Part shown: positions 26,943 to 36,128 of the stretch, piece after piece
Layout of the letters: every line of letters begins with the position of its first letter
How positions within the stretch are numbered: position 1 is the first letter of the stretch
Assembly (NCBI RefSeq): GCF_003121625.1
Contig: NZ_QDDJ01000001.1
Coordinates: 310,001 to 374,000, forward strand
Length of the DNA: 64,000 bases
Direction: 5' to 3'
Source of the DNA: Ornithinimicrobium cavernae
GTDB taxonomy: Bacteria > Actinomycetota > Actinomycetes > Actinomycetales > Dermatophilaceae
Translations under genes and position numbers: made by a program
Notes under the pieces: model-generated
What the model saw: only the letters and a program-made list of their open reading frames with translations
What the model was told of the DNA's origin: nothing
Databases searched by the model: none

Positions 26943-28361
26943 ATGGCCGGTGACCTCACGGGCAAGGAGCTGTCCGTCCGCGAGACCCCGATCCCGGGGT
27001 TCCTGGTGATCGACCTGCCGGTGCACGGCGACAACCGCGGGTGGTTCAAGGAGAACTGGCAGCGCGCGAAGCTGACGGCACTGGGCCTGCCCGACTTCGG
27101 GCCGGTGCAGAACAACATCTCCTTCAACGCGGACGTCGGCGTCACCCGGGGGATCCACGCCGAGCCGTGGGACAAGTACATCTCGGTGGCGTGCGGGCGG
27201 GTCTTCGGTGCGTGGGTCGACCTGCGCGAGGGCCCGACCTTCGGCACCACCTTCCACTGCGAGATCGACCCCTCGGTGGCCGTCTTCGTGCCCCGCGGCG
27301 TCGGCAACGCCTTCCAGGCCCTGGAGGAGGACACGGCCTACACCTACCTCGTCAACGACCACTGGTCGCCCGACGCCCAGGACGCCTACACCTTCCTCAA
27401 CCTGGCCGACCCGACGACCGCCGTGCCGTGGCCGGTCCCGCTCGAGCGGGCCGAGGTCAGCGACAAGGACCGGGCCCACCCGGTGCTCGAGGACGTCGTG
27501 CCGGTGCCTCCGCGCCGGACGCTCGTCCTGGGCGCCGGGGGCCAGCTCGGCCGGGCCCTGCGCGCGCAGTGGGCCGACCGGACCGACGTCGAGTTCGTGG
27601 GTCGCGACCGGGTCGACCTGGCCCGGCCGGAGACGTTGTCCGCCGTGTCCTGGTCGGCCTACGACACCATCGTGAACGCGGCGGCCCACACCGCCGTCGA
27701 CGAGGCCGAGACCGCGGCCGGCCGGCGCGCGGCGTGGGCGGCCAACGCCGCGGGACCGGCCGTGCTGGCGGCGCTCGCGAGCGAGCACCGCCTGACGCTC
27801 GTCCACGTCTCCAGCGACTACGTCTTCGACGGCTCCCTGACATCGCACACCGAGGAGGAGCCGCTGAGCCCGCTGGGGGTCTACGGGCAGTCCAAGGCCG
27901 CGGGCGACCTCGCGGTGTCGGTGACGCCGCGCCACTACATCCTGCGCACGTCGTGGGTCGTCGGCGACGGCACCAACTTCATCACGACGATGGCCTCCCT
28001 CGCCGAGCGCGGGATCGACCCGAGCGTGGTCAGTGACCAGGTGGGTCGGTTGACCTTTGCCAGCGAGCTCGCCCGGGCGGTCGAGCACCTCCTCACCACC
28101 CGTGCTCCCTACGGGACCTACAACGTCTCCAGCGGCGGCACGCCCACGAGCTGGGCAGACCTTGCGCAGCGCGTGTTCGCCCACACGGGCCACGACCCGG
28201 GCCGGGTGACGCCCGTGACGACGCCGGACTACTACGCGGGCCGGGAGGGCATCGCCCCCCGGCCGCTGCAGAGCACGCTGGACCTGGCGCGGCTCGAGGC
28301 GACCGGCTTCGTCCCGAGGGACCAGGCCGAGCTGCTCGAGGAGTACCTCACCGGACGCTGA
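26943..28361 (+). CDS. rmlCD: RmlC-RmlD fusion: dTDP-rhamnose epimerase and reductase
   Basis: 472 residues, two enzymes in one chain. Residues 1-190 are RmlC: DNRGWFKENWQRAKLTALG, PVQNNISFNADVGVTRGIH (catalytic His) and VAVFVPRGVGNAFQALEED. Residues 195-472 are RmlD: TLVLGAGGQLGRALRAQW, VNAAAHTAVDEAET, HVSSDYVFDGS and YGQSKAAGDLAV (Tyr-x3-Lys). Together they epimerise and reduce dTDP-4-keto-6-deoxyglucose to dTDP-L-rhamnose. Such fusions are known in actinobacteria. The product feeds cell-wall arabinogalactan-like linkers or surface polysaccharide. Confidence 0.93.
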   Translation: MAGDLTGKELSVRETPIPGFLVIDLPVHGDNRGWFKENWQRAKLTALGLPDFGPVQNNISFNADVGVTRGIHAEPWDKYISVACGRVFGAWVDLREGPTFGTTFHCEIDPSVAVFVPRGVGNAFQALEEDTAYTYLVNDHWSPDAQDAYTFLNLADPTTAVPWPVPLERAEVSDKDRAHPVLEDVVPVPPRRTLVLGAGGQLGRALRAQWADRTDVEFVGRDRVDLARPETLSAVSWSAYDTIVNAAAHTAVDEAETAAGRRAAWAANAAGPAVLAALASEHRLTLVHVSSDYVFDGSLTSHTEEEPLSPLGVYGQSKAAGDLAVSVTPRHYILRTSWVVGDGTNFITTMASLAERGIDPSVVSDQVGRLTFASELARAVEHLLTTRAPYGTYNVSSGGTPTSWADLAQRVFAHTGHDPGRVTPVTTPDYYAGREGIAPRPLQSTLDLARLEATGFVPRDQAELLEEYLTGR

Positions 28362-28485
28362 GGGGCCGCACCAGCGGCCCGCTAGGGGTGGCGGCTCGGA
28401 TGCACGGGGCCGGTCGGTCAGCACGTATCCTGGACCGACCCGTCACGACGAGGCGTCGCGGGCGCGACACAGGACATGGAGAGCA

Positions 28486-29271
28486 GTGACCAGCACCGAC
28501 GACAGCGCGCCGCGCGCCTTCCTGTTCGGCAGCTGCGTCGCCAGGGACACCCTCGAGCTGGTGGACCGGACCACCCTCGCGATCGAGGCCTACATCGCCC
28601 GGCAGTCGCTGCTGTCGGTGGGCAGCGACGCCTCCGCTCACCTGCCCCCTGACCTCGGGGTGGGCCAGGGCTTCAAGCTGCGGATGATCAAGAACGACTT
28701 CGCCGGGTCCCTGATGCGCAACCTCACCGCGTCCGCCGACTCCATCGACGTGCTGCTGTGGGACCTGGCCGACGAACGGCACGGCGTGCACCGTTTCCCG
28801 GACGGCACGTTCGTCACCCGGAGCATCGACAACATCCGGGTGCCCGCCATCGCCGAGCTCCTCGAGACGACCGAGCACCTACCCTTCGGCTCCCCGACCC
28901 ACCGCACCCTGTGGACGGCGGCCGCGATCAGGTTCACCGAGTTCCTCGACCGCACCGGACTGCTCGGGCGCACCGTGGTGCTCCAGGTGCCCTGGGCGGT
29001 CCTGACCACCGAGGGCAAGCCGACGCCGTGGAGCATGGGCGTGCGCGCCCGCGACGCCAACCGGCTCTACGAGCCCTACTACGAGACGCTCCACGAGCTG
29101 GGGCACCGGGTGATCCAGGTGCCGCCGGAGATGGTGGTCGCCGACCCCGACCACCGGTGGGGCCTGGCCCCCTTCCACTACGTCGAGGACGTCTACCGCG
29201 AGGTGCTGCGCGAGCTGCGCACCTCGGGGGTGATCCGGCTCCGGCCGAGCGGTCCCGCCGTCACACCATGA
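28486..29271 (+). CDS. DUF6270 domain protein
   Basis: 261 residues, soluble. The N-terminal FLFGSCVARDTLELV is the hallmark of DUF6270, and DVLLWDLADERHGVHRFPDG and GRTVVLQVPW follow. The GSC start, a downstream Asn/Asp block and the late Asp-x-x-His (VVADPDHRWGLAPFHY) look like an SGNH-hydrolase-type active site, so a sugar esterase or acyltransferase is possible but inferred. These proteins occur in capsule and surface-glycan clusters. GTG start at 28486 with GGAG upstream. Its 3' end overlaps the convergent glycosyltransferase gene by 11 bp. Confidence 0.75.
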   Translation: MTSTDDSAPRAFLFGSCVARDTLELVDRTTLAIEAYIARQSLLSVGSDASAHLPPDLGVGQGFKLRMIKNDFAGSLMRNLTASADSIDVLLWDLADERHGVHRFPDGTFVTRSIDNIRVPAIAELLETTEHLPFGSPTHRTLWTAAAIRFTEFLDRTGLLGRTVVLQVPWAVLTTEGKPTPWSMGVRARDANRLYEPYYETLHELGHRVIQVPPEMVVADPDHRWGLAPFHYVEDVYREVLRELRTSGVIRLRPSGPAVTP

Positions 29272-31168
29272 CGTGCTCGGAGACCAGGCCGAAGGCCTGG
29301 ACCCGACCGTTGGCCAGCACCAGCTCGTCCTCCGTGCTCCACGTGTGGTCGGCGCTGGCCCCGCGCATCTGGATGAAGTTGAACCGGTCCGCGCCGTAGA
29401 TCGCACCGCCCGCCGCGAGGATCGCGCGCTGGAACGTGGTGTCCTCACCGAGGGTGCGGTCCTCGAACGGGTTCTCCAGGAAGGTGCGGCGGGGCCCGAC
29501 CATCGTGGGTCCGCCGACCAGGTCGGTCCAGCGGTGCTCCTTGAACGGGTACTGCAGCACCGTGGCGTTGAGGTCAGCCAGGTAGGTGAACCGGGCGTGC
29601 TTGCCGACCAGGTCGGCACCGGAGTAGCCCAGGGCGTGCACCGAGTCGGCCAGGTAGTGCTCGCCGTACAGGTCGTCGTCGTCGAGCTTGGCGAGCACGT
29701 CACCGTCGCTCGCCGCCACCAGGGCGTTGAGGTTGGCCCCCAGGGTCGTGGCGCGGTCGGCGCGCAGCACCACCAGGTCGGCGAGCCCGAGGTCCCGGGC
29801 CAGAGCCCGCAGCTCCGCCTCCGGCGGCTCGAACCCGTGCGCCAGCAGCACGAGCTGCACGTCGACACCCTGTTGCCGGGCCGCCGTCTCGACGATCCCG
29901 CGCACGAGGTGGGGACGGATCGTCGGGGCCAGGGCGCTGACCCGGGGCAGGCCGGTGCCGACCGGGTCGGTGAGCCCCACCGCACGCAGGACCTGACCGG
30001 CCCGCGCCGAGAAGGTGTGCTCGCGCCAGATCCGTCGTTGGGCGCGGTGCACCATCCGGTCGCGCAGCTCGGACGAGCCCAGCAGTGCCCGCAGGGTCAG
30101 CGCGGCCTCCTCCGCGTCGTCGACGACGGCCACCTCACCGTCGGGGAACCAGTGCTCGACGGCCGGGCTCCGCGTCGAGACGACCGGGGTGCCGCTGGCG
30201 AGGATCTCGAAGACCCGGCGGGCCATCATCGTGGGGCTGTCGACGACCGAGTTGACGTTGAGCATGACCTTGTGGAGCCGGTAGGCCGTGAGCATCCGGT
30301 CGTAGTCGAGGGAACCTCTGACGTGGGGCTCGAACTGCTCCGGGAAGCGGTACCTCGGGTCGTTCTCGAAGCGGGAGTAGATGTCGAAGGTCCGGTCCCG
30401 GCGCTCCGCGACCTGCACGGCGGCGCCGAGGAGCAGGTCCATCTGCGCCTGGCGCTCGGGGAACTTGTGCGACCAGTAGCTGCCACCGAAGGCGATGTCC
30501 CGCACCTGGTGGACGCCCTTCTGGCGCATCGGGTGGTGCAGTGCGGGCTGGGCCGCGAAGCCGAGCACCTCGACCCGGTCGTGGCCGAGCTCCTCGCGGT
30601 AGCGGTCGAGGAGGTTCGCGTCGGTGGTGAAGACCTGGTCGAAGATCCGGGCGGTGTCCAGGAAGTCCTCGAAGTGCGGCGGGTCCTCCTTGTTCCAGAA
30701 CACGGTGGGGACCTGCTGGCCCCGGCAGTGCTCCACGAGGGCCCGCAGCGACTCGGACGGGGCACGGGAGCCGGTGAGCTGGTAGCGCCACGAGCCGCTG
30801 GAGCCCGCCCAGGCCGACTCGACGAGGAGCAGGTCGATCGGCTGCTCGGCCAGCTGGTCCGCCCACCCGTCCGAGGTGAGCTCCAGGACGTCGAACTCGT
30901 AGCCCCACGCGCTGGAGGAGAAGGTGTCCATGACCACGCCCACGCGCAGGTCCGGCCGGCGCGGGGCCAGGTCGGCCACGGGCCAGACCGGCACCGCGTC
31001 CGCCGAGAAGGACGCCCGGTCACCCAGGGCAGCGGTGCGCCCCACCGTGCCACCCGGCGCCCGCACGCGCCGCGAGCGCCACGAACGGACCTGCTGCAGC
31101 CCGCCCTGCCGGAAGTGCCAGAGCGCCGTCCGTGCCGTGCGCACCGTCCCTGCGACCGACCCCGGCAT
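29261..31168 (-). CDS. Two-domain glycosyltransferase (CgeB-like + GT2)
   Basis: 635 residues. Residues 60-390 match the CgeB/spore-maturation glycosyltransferase type: VFWNKEDPPHFEDFLDTARI, FGGSYWSHKFPERQAQMDLL and [20 protein letters not shown]. Residues 400-635 are a GT2-like domain with LVVLRADRATTLGANLNAL and the metal-binding VLAKLDDDDLYGEHYL, then AILAAGGAIYGADRFNFIQM. It probably adds two sugars, or one with a carrier function, to a surface polymer. Coupled to wecC upstream (TGATG). An arginine-rich N-terminus suggests membrane association. Confidence 0.83.
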   Translation of the reverse strand: MPGSVAGTVRTARTALWHFRQGGLQQVRSWRSRRVRAPGGTVGRTAALGDRASFSADAVPVWPVADLAPRRPDLRVGVVMDTFSSSAWGYEFDVLELTSDGWADQLAEQPIDLLLVESAWAGSSGSWRYQLTGSRAPSESLRALVEHCRGQQVPTVFWNKEDPPHFEDFLDTARIFDQVFTTDANLLDRYREELGHDRVEVLGFAAQPALHHPMRQKGVHQVRDIAFGGSYWSHKFPERQAQMDLLLGAAVQVAERRDRTFDIYSRFENDPRYRFPEQFEPHVRGSLDYDRMLTAYRLHKVMLNVNSVVDSPTMMARRVFEILASGTPVVSTRSPAVEHWFPDGEVAVVDDAEEAALTLRALLGSSELRDRMVHRAQRRIWREHTFSARAGQVLRAVGLTDPVGTGLPRVSALAPTIRPHLVRGIVETAARQQGVDVQLVLLAHGFEPPEAELRALARDLGLADLVVLRADRATTLGANLNALVAASDGDVLAKLDDDDLYGEHYLADSVHALGYSGADLVGKHARFTYLADLNATVLQYPFKEHRWTDLVGGPTMVGPRRTFLENPFEDRTLGEDTTFQRAILAAGGAIYGADRFNFIQMRGASADHTWSTEDELVLANGRVQAFGLVSEHVMV

Positions 31169-32412
31169 CAGCGCCAGAGCCCCTTGGTGTCGATGACGAC
31201 CTTGTCCACGAGGGCCTCACGGTCCATCGCCGCGAACGAGGCGTGGTCGACCAGGACGAGGACGATGTCTGCCTCGGCGACCGCGGCCTGCAGCTCGCGG
31301 TGCTCCACGTTGGGCCGGTCGGCGAGCTCGGCGGGCAGGGCCTCGACGTGTGGTTCGACGACGAGCAGCCGCGCGTGCGCCATCTCGTCGGCGAGCTGAC
31401 CCACGATCGCCCGGGACGGCGACTCGCGGAGGTCGTCGACGTCGGCCTTGAACGCGATGCCGAGGGCGGCGATCACCGGCTCGCGGAACCGGGCGGCCCG
31501 CGCCATGACCTTCTCGACGACGAACTGCGGCTTGGCGTCGTTGACCTCGCGGGCCGACCGGATGAGCCGGGCCTCCTCCGGGGCCGCCGCGACGATGAAC
31601 CACGGGTCGACCGCGATGCAGTGCCCGCCGACGCCGGGTCCGGGACTGAGGATGTTGACCCGCGGGTGGTGGTTGGCCAGGGTGATGAGCTCCCAGACGT
31701 CGATCCCTAGCCGGTCGCAGATGATCGACAGCTCGTTGGCGAAGGCGATGTTGACGTCGCGGTAGGAGTTCTCCGCCAGCTTGGCCAGCTCGGCCGTCCG
31801 CGCATCGGTCAGCAGCAGCTGGCCCCGGCAGAAGGTGGCGTAGAGGTCGCGGGCACGCTCGGCCGCCTCGGTGGAGACGCCTCCGATGATGCGGTCGTTC
31901 TCCACGATCTCCGCCATGATCCGGCCCGGGAGGACCCGCTCCGGGCAGTGCGCGAAGTACAGGCTGTGACGCGTGCCGGCGTCGCCGGTCAGGTCCGCCC
32001 GTTCCGCCAGCACGTAGTCGGCCATCCGCTCGGTGAGCCCCGGTGGCGAGGTGGACTCGAGGATGATGAGCTCACCACCGCGCAGACGCGGAGCGATCGC
32101 CTCGGCGGCCTGCCGCACATAGCTGTCGTCCACGTCGTGGTCGTCGGCGAAGGGCGTCGGCACCGCGACGATGTAGACCTCGGCCTCGGGCATCTCGACC
32201 TGCGCCCGCAGGCGGCCCTGGGCGACCACGCCCGCGACGACCGTCTCCAGGTCCGGTTCGACAAAGGGCACCCGTCCCGCGTTGACCGCCTCGACCGTGC
32301 GCTCGCTGACGTCGACGCCGATGACGGTGGAGCCCGTCGTGGCCAGGATGGTGGCGGTCGGCAACCCGATGTAACCGAGCCCCACCACGCACACGACTGC
32401 GCCTTCGCTCAT
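31168..32412 (-). CDS. wecC: UDP-N-acetyl-D-mannosamine/nucleotide-sugar dehydrogenase
   Basis: 414 residues. NAD motif CVVGLGYIGLPTATILA at residue 8 (WecC-type GYIGLP), catalytic region VPTPFADDHDVDDSYV near 85, ELAKLAENSYRDVNIAFANE near 205 and the active-site Cys in SPGPGVGGHCIAVDPWF near 260. It oxidises a UDP-HexNAc to the uronic acid for capsule or teichuronic-type polymers. The partner epimerase (wecB) is not in the window. A UDP-GlcNAc or UDP-GalNAc 6-dehydrogenase is an alternative. Confidence 0.87.
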   Translation of the reverse strand: MSEGAVVCVVGLGYIGLPTATILATTGSTVIGVDVSERTVEAVNAGRVPFVEPDLETVVAGVVAQGRLRAQVEMPEAEVYIVAVPTPFADDHDVDDSYVRQAAEAIAPRLRGGELIILESTSPPGLTERMADYVLAERADLTGDAGTRHSLYFAHCPERVLPGRIMAEIVENDRIIGGVSTEAAERARDLYATFCRGQLLLTDARTAELAKLAENSYRDVNIAFANELSIICDRLGIDVWELITLANHHPRVNILSPGPGVGGHCIAVDPWFIVAAAPEEARLIRSAREVNDAKPQFVVEKVMARAARFREPVIAALGIAFKADVDDLRESPSRAIVGQLADEMAHARLLVVEPHVEALPAELADRPNVEHRELQAAVAEADIVLVLVDHASFAAMDREALVDKVVIDTKGLWR

Positions 32413-32494
32413 GCCTGAACCTCTCGTGAGTGCTCACCGTCACCGGTGCGTGTGGCGACAGGTCGGCACCGGCTCCCGGCCAGGCCCCTGCCTG

Positions 32495-32515
32495 CCGAGC
32501 ATCCTAGGTGCTCGG
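32495..32515 (-). terminator. thpR terminator hairpin
   Basis: CCGAGCA / TGCTCGG, a 7-bp stem with a 7-nt loop, beginning 1 nt past the thpR stop on the minus strand. It separates thpR from wecC. Confidence 0.6.
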
Positions 32516-32516
32516 T

Positions 32517-33086
32517 CTAGCCCAGCCGGAACTCGTGCCGGACCTCATAGCGGGGGGAACGACCGGGCCCCTCCCCCAGGTGGGAGCGGACCAGGGCGAC
32601 GTCCTCGACGGTGAACTCGGGCGACTCGTAGGCGTCGAGGGCCTGCACCCAGCGCCCTGCGCTGACCCGGCGCGCGGACCGGGCGACCGTGATGTGCGGG
32701 GTGAACCGTTGCCCGTCGACGTCGGCGCCGGCGTGGTTGGACAGGTCCCGCAGCGCGCGGGACCAGGCCGTCAGCTCCCGACCGACCTCCTCGTCGGTGA
32801 CGCCGATCCACATCACCTTCGCCCCGCCCGGGTCGGGGAAGGCACCCGCCCGGCCCCACTGCATACGGACCGGTCGTTGTCGAGCGGCCCAGCCCGCCGC
32901 GGCCTCCGCCAGCTCGTCCTCGCGCTCCTCCGGGAGGTCGGCCAGGAAGGCGAGGGTCAGGTGCAGGTGCTGGGTCCTCGTCCACCGCCAGACCCGGTCC
33001 GTGTCGGCGTCCCGCCGCGGCTCGAGGTGGGCGGCGAGGTGCTCCAGGACGTCCGGCGGTGGCAGCACGGCAAAGAACGCTCGCAT
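32517..33086 (-). CDS. thpR: RNA 2',3'-cyclic phosphodiesterase
   Basis: 189 residues, 2H phosphoesterase. Both His-x-Thr motifs are present: HLHLTLAFLADL near 40 and FTPHITVARSARR near 130. FFAVLPPPDVLEHLAAHL at the N-terminus is typical of ThpR/LigT. Hydrolyses 2',3'-cyclic phosphates on RNA ends. Stand-alone gene with its own terminator; CACGAT 6 nt ahead of the ATG suggests leaderless start. Confidence 0.92.
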   Translation of the reverse strand: MRAFFAVLPPPDVLEHLAAHLEPRRDADTDRVWRWTRTQHLHLTLAFLADLPEEREDELAEAAAGWAARQRPVRMQWGRAGAFPDPGGAKVMWIGVTDEEVGRELTAWSRALRDLSNHAGADVDGQRFTPHITVARSARRVSAGRWVQALDAYESPEFTVEDVALVRSHLGEGPGRSPRYEVRHEFRLG

Positions 33087-33119
33087 CCGCCCATCGTGCC
33101 ACCCGGTGGGCGGAGCCGG

Positions 33120-33968
33120 TCAGCCGTTGCTCACCAGCGACGACTCCGGCAGGCCGTACTCCTCCAGGACCTCGGCGACCGTCCCGTCCTCCTGGAGCGC
33201 CTCGATGTCGGCGCTGAACGCCTCGGCGAGCGCCGTGTTGCCCTTGGGGACCGGGAAGACGACCTCACCGGGGTGCTGGGAGGCCGCGACGTCCGGGGTC
33301 GGCTCCAGGTCCGTGGCGACCAGGCCGGCGTCGGGGAACTGCTCGATGCGGTAGGCCGCCTCGGCGTTGGTGAGGACGACCGCATCCACGCGCCCGCTGT
33401 TGAGGTCGTTGATCATGCCGTCGCTGGCCTGGTAGATCTTGACCGCGTCGGAGCCGAGGGAGGCCTGCAGGTCCTCGGTCCACAGGTAGCCCTGGATGAC
33501 CCCGAGGGTCTTGCCCTCCAGGGACTCCAGGGTGGGCAGCTCCTCCTTGGCCACGATCTGCATGCCGTCGAGGTAGACCGTCGCGGGCAGCTTGAGGATC
33601 TCGGCACGCTCGGGCGTGCGGTAGATCCCGCCCAGGGCGGTGTCGGCGCGCTTGGTCTCCACGCTCTGGATCAGGCCGGCGGCCGCGATCGGCTGCATCG
33701 TGACCTCCAGGCACTCCAGCTCGGCGATCTTCTTGATGATCTTGCCGTCGACCCCGTTGTAGGTGCCCTCCTCCTCGATCGTGTAGGGCGGCGTGACATA
33801 GACCGACACGGTGAGCACGCCGTCGGTGACGGTCTCCAGGTCGGGGTGGGCGGGCTCGCAGTCCGCCGCCACCTCCGTGCCACCGGCGTCGCTGCCGCCG
33901 CAGGCGGTCAGGCCGGCGAGCAGGGTGAGGGCCGCGGCCGAGGCAAGGGTGCGAGAGGTCGTGCGCAT
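33120..33968 (-). CDS. Polar amino-acid ABC transporter substrate-binding lipoprotein
   Basis: 282 residues. Lipobox LTAC with Cys near residue 23. Family 3 solute-binding protein: LTVSVYVTPPYTIEEEGTY, GVDGKIIKKIAELECLEVTM, GKTLGVIQGYLWTEDLQASL and SGRVDAVVLTNAEAAYRIE. Binds the substrate outside the membrane and hands it to the two permeases encoded downstream. AGGGAGCAC lies ahead of the ATG. Ligand unknown; next to flavin amine oxidases it is probably an N-substituted or basic amino acid. Confidence 0.92.
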   Translation of the reverse strand: MRTTSRTLASAAALTLLAGLTACGGSDAGGTEVAADCEPAHPDLETVTDGVLTVSVYVTPPYTIEEEGTYNGVDGKIIKKIAELECLEVTMQPIAAAGLIQSVETKRADTALGGIYRTPERAEILKLPATVYLDGMQIVAKEELPTLESLEGKTLGVIQGYLWTEDLQASLGSDAVKIYQASDGMINDLNSGRVDAVVLTNAEAAYRIEQFPDAGLVATDLEPTPDVAASQHPGEVVFPVPKGNTALAEAFSADIEALQEDGTVAEVLEEYGLPESSLVSNG

Positions 33969-33978
33969 GTGGTGCTCC

Positions 33979-34677
33979 CTAGTGAGTGCGTGGCAGCGAG
34001 GCGTTCCTGGCTGCTCTGAGGGTGTTCAGCGAACGGGCGCGGCCGAGGAACCGGGGCGCCCCGGTGAGGCCGATGACGGCCAGTGAGATCGCCGCATAGA
34101 GGGCTCCGGCCAGCGTGAGGGTCGCGGTGTACTGGAAGGTGATCGAGGCGGCGTTGTAGGCGCGGCTGAGCAGCTCCGGGGTGGAGATCGCGAAGGCCAG
34201 CGAGGTGCCCTGGAAGACGATGATGCCGTAGCCGATGAGGGGTGGGATGACGATCCGGATGGCCTGGGGCAGCACCACGAGCCGGAACTCCTTCCAGGGC
34301 GTCAGCCCCAGGGCACGGCTGGCCTCGCGCTGGCCGCGTGGCACGGCGATCAGGCCGGCCCGGATGATCTCGCTGATGTAGGCCGCGGCGGTCAGCCCCA
34401 GTCCGGCGGAGGCGGCCACGAAGCTGGTCAGGGAGACCCCGATCTGCGGGCCGCCGTAGTAGACGAGGTAGAGCATCACCAGGCCGGGCATCCCCCGCCC
34501 CACCTCCACGAGCAGGATCGTGGGCCACCTGACCCAGCTGCTCGAGCTCGCGCCCACCGCGAGGAGGGTGCCGAGCGGCACGGCGATGAGCATGGCGACC
34601 ACCGTCAGGCGGATGCTCACCAGCAGCCCCGGCCAGAGCTCGGGGAAGAAGTGGGCCCAGTCGCTGAGGAGGCTCAT
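33979..34677 (-). CDS. Amino-acid ABC transporter permease (HisM/GlnP type)
   Basis: 232 residues with five predicted helices. LVVLPQAIRIVIPPLIGYG (EAA loop, near residue 145) contacts the ATPase. GRGMPGLVMLYLVYYGGPQI near residue 75 is the typical His/Glu/Gln/Arg/opine-family feature. The order in the locus is ATPase, permease, permease, binding protein in the direction of transcription. One bp separates it from the preceding permease gene, so the two are co-transcribed and probably form the heterodimeric channel. Confidence 0.9.
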   Translation of the reverse strand: MSLLSDWAHFFPELWPGLLVSIRLTVVAMLIAVPLGTLLAVGASSSSWVRWPTILLVEVGRGMPGLVMLYLVYYGGPQIGVSLTSFVAASAGLGLTAAAYISEIIRAGLIAVPRGQREASRALGLTPWKEFRLVVLPQAIRIVIPPLIGYGIIVFQGTSLAFAISTPELLSRAYNAASITFQYTATLTLAGALYAAISLAVIGLTGAPRFLGRARSLNTLRAARNASLPRTH

Positions 34678-34678
34678 G

Positions 34679-35320
34679 TCAGGTGGCCACCCTCTTGCTC
34701 AGGGCGTGGTCGGACCAGCGTGCCAGGCCGGCGACCGGCAGGCTCAGCGCGATGTAGAGCACGGCCGCGACCAGGAAGATGGTCAGGCCCTGCAGGGTGG
34801 CCTGGCTCTCCTGGAAGGCGAAGAAGGTGATGTCCTGCGCGCCGATGACCGAGGCCACCGCACTGTCCTTGAGCAGACCGATGGCGAACGTCGCCGCCGG
34901 TGGGATCGCCACCAGCAGGGCCTGGGGCAGGATCACGTGCACATACATCTTCCGGCTCGGCAGGGCGAGGGCGTTGGCGGCCTCCCACTGCCCGGAGGCG
35001 ACCGACTCGATGCCCGCGCGGTAGATCTCGGCCAGGTAGGCCGCCGAGATCGCGCCCAGGCCGATGACGGCCGCCTGGAAGGTGCCGAGACGGACCGCCC
35101 CGCTCCCGACGGAGTAGAAGACGAGGAAGACCACCACGATCGGCGGGATGGAGCGCACGGTGTCGATGACGAGGGCCGCGCCCCAGCGCACCAGGACGTT
35201 GCGCGACCGGCGCAGGAGCGCCAGTGGGAACCCGAGGACGGCACCGATGAGGAAGGCGCAGGCGGTGATCGACACCGTCTGCCCGACCCCGCGGACCAGC
35301 GACTCGGCGAAGTCCAGCAT
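34679..35320 (-). CDS. Amino-acid ABC transporter permease
   Basis: 213 residues, five helices, same subfamily. VSITACAFLIGAVLGFPLAL near 16, SIPPIVVVFLVFYSVG near 54 and the EAA loop MYVHVILPQALLVAIPPAAT near 135. Pairs with the other permease. Its ATG overlaps the ATPase gene's stop at 35320 (TGATG), so translation is coupled. Confidence 0.9.
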   Translation of the reverse strand: MLDFAESLVRGVGQTVSITACAFLIGAVLGFPLALLRRSRNVLVRWGAALVIDTVRSIPPIVVVFLVFYSVGSGAVRLGTFQAAVIGLGAISAAYLAEIYRAGIESVASGQWEAANALALPSRKMYVHVILPQALLVAIPPAATFAIGLLKDSAVASVIGAQDITFFAFQESQATLQGLTIFLVAAVLYIALSLPVAGLARWSDHALSKRVAT

Positions 35321-36099
35321 CAGCGGTTCTTCACGGCCGAGAGGAACCGCTGGGTGCGCTCGTGCCGCGGGTTGTTCATGACCTCGCTGGCCGGCCCCTG
35401 CTCCACGATGCGACCGTCGGCCATGAAGACCACCCGGTCGGCGACCTCCTCGGCGAAGTGCATCTCGTGGGTCACCACGACCATCGTCATGCCCTCGTCC
35501 GCGAGGCGGCGCATCGTGTTGAGGACCTCGATGCCGAGCTCGGGGTCCAGGGCAGAGGTCGGCTCGTCGAACAGCATGAGCATGGGGTCCATGGCCAGGG
35601 CACGGGCGATGGCGATCCGCTGCTGCTGACCGCCGGAACAGCTCGCCGGGCGCATGTTGGACTTGTCGCTCAGGCCGACGTGCTCGAGCTCCTGCCGCGC
35701 CCGCTCCCGGGCCGCGCTGCGGGATCTCCCCAGGCCGTGGACCTGGGCCAGGATGACGTTCTCCAGCGCGGAGAGGTGCGGGAACAGGTTGAAGGACTGG
35801 AAGACCATCCCGACGTGGCGCCGGTGCTCGGCCAGCTGCCGTCGGTTGGCCGGGACCGCCCGCCCGCGGCGGTCGAGCACACCGACGCGCTGGCCGGCCA
35901 GCAGCACCTGGCCCTGGTTGGGCTCCTCGAGGAAGTTGATCGAGCGCAGCAGGCTGCTCTTGCCGGCACCGCTCGGGCCGATCAGCGCCACGACCTCGCC
36001 GCGGTCGACGGTCAGGTCGACGTTGTGCACGACCTGGTGGTGCTTGTAGCTCACACAGATGTCACGCAGCTCCAGCAGGGCGGTCGTCGTCACAGGCAT
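35320..36099 (-). CDS. Amino-acid ABC transporter ATP-binding protein
   Basis: 259 residues. Walker A ALIGPSGAGKSSLLRSINFL near 40, Q-loop MVFQSFNLFPHL near 103, signature SCSGGQQQRIAIARALAM near 155 (first Leu replaced by Cys), Walker B LMLFDEPTSALD near 180 and H-loop VVVTHEMHFAEEV near 212. GlnQ/HisP type. ATG at 36099 gives the usual N-terminus; GTG two codons later is possible. It follows the MSOX-like oxidase gene by 29 bp in the same direction. Confidence 0.93.
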   Translation of the reverse strand: MPVTTTALLELRDICVSYKHHQVVHNVDLTVDRGEVVALIGPSGAGKSSLLRSINFLEEPNQGQVLLAGQRVGVLDRRGRAVPANRRQLAEHRRHVGMVFQSFNLFPHLSALENVILAQVHGLGRSRSAARERARQELEHVGLSDKSNMRPASCSGGQQQRIAIARALAMDPMLMLFDEPTSALDPELGIEVLNTMRRLADEGMTMVVVTHEMHFAEEVADRVVFMADGRIVEQGPASEVMNNPRHERTQRFLSAVKNR

Positions 36100-36128
36100 C
36101 CCTTCCGTGTCCGGCTCGTCGGCTCGGC

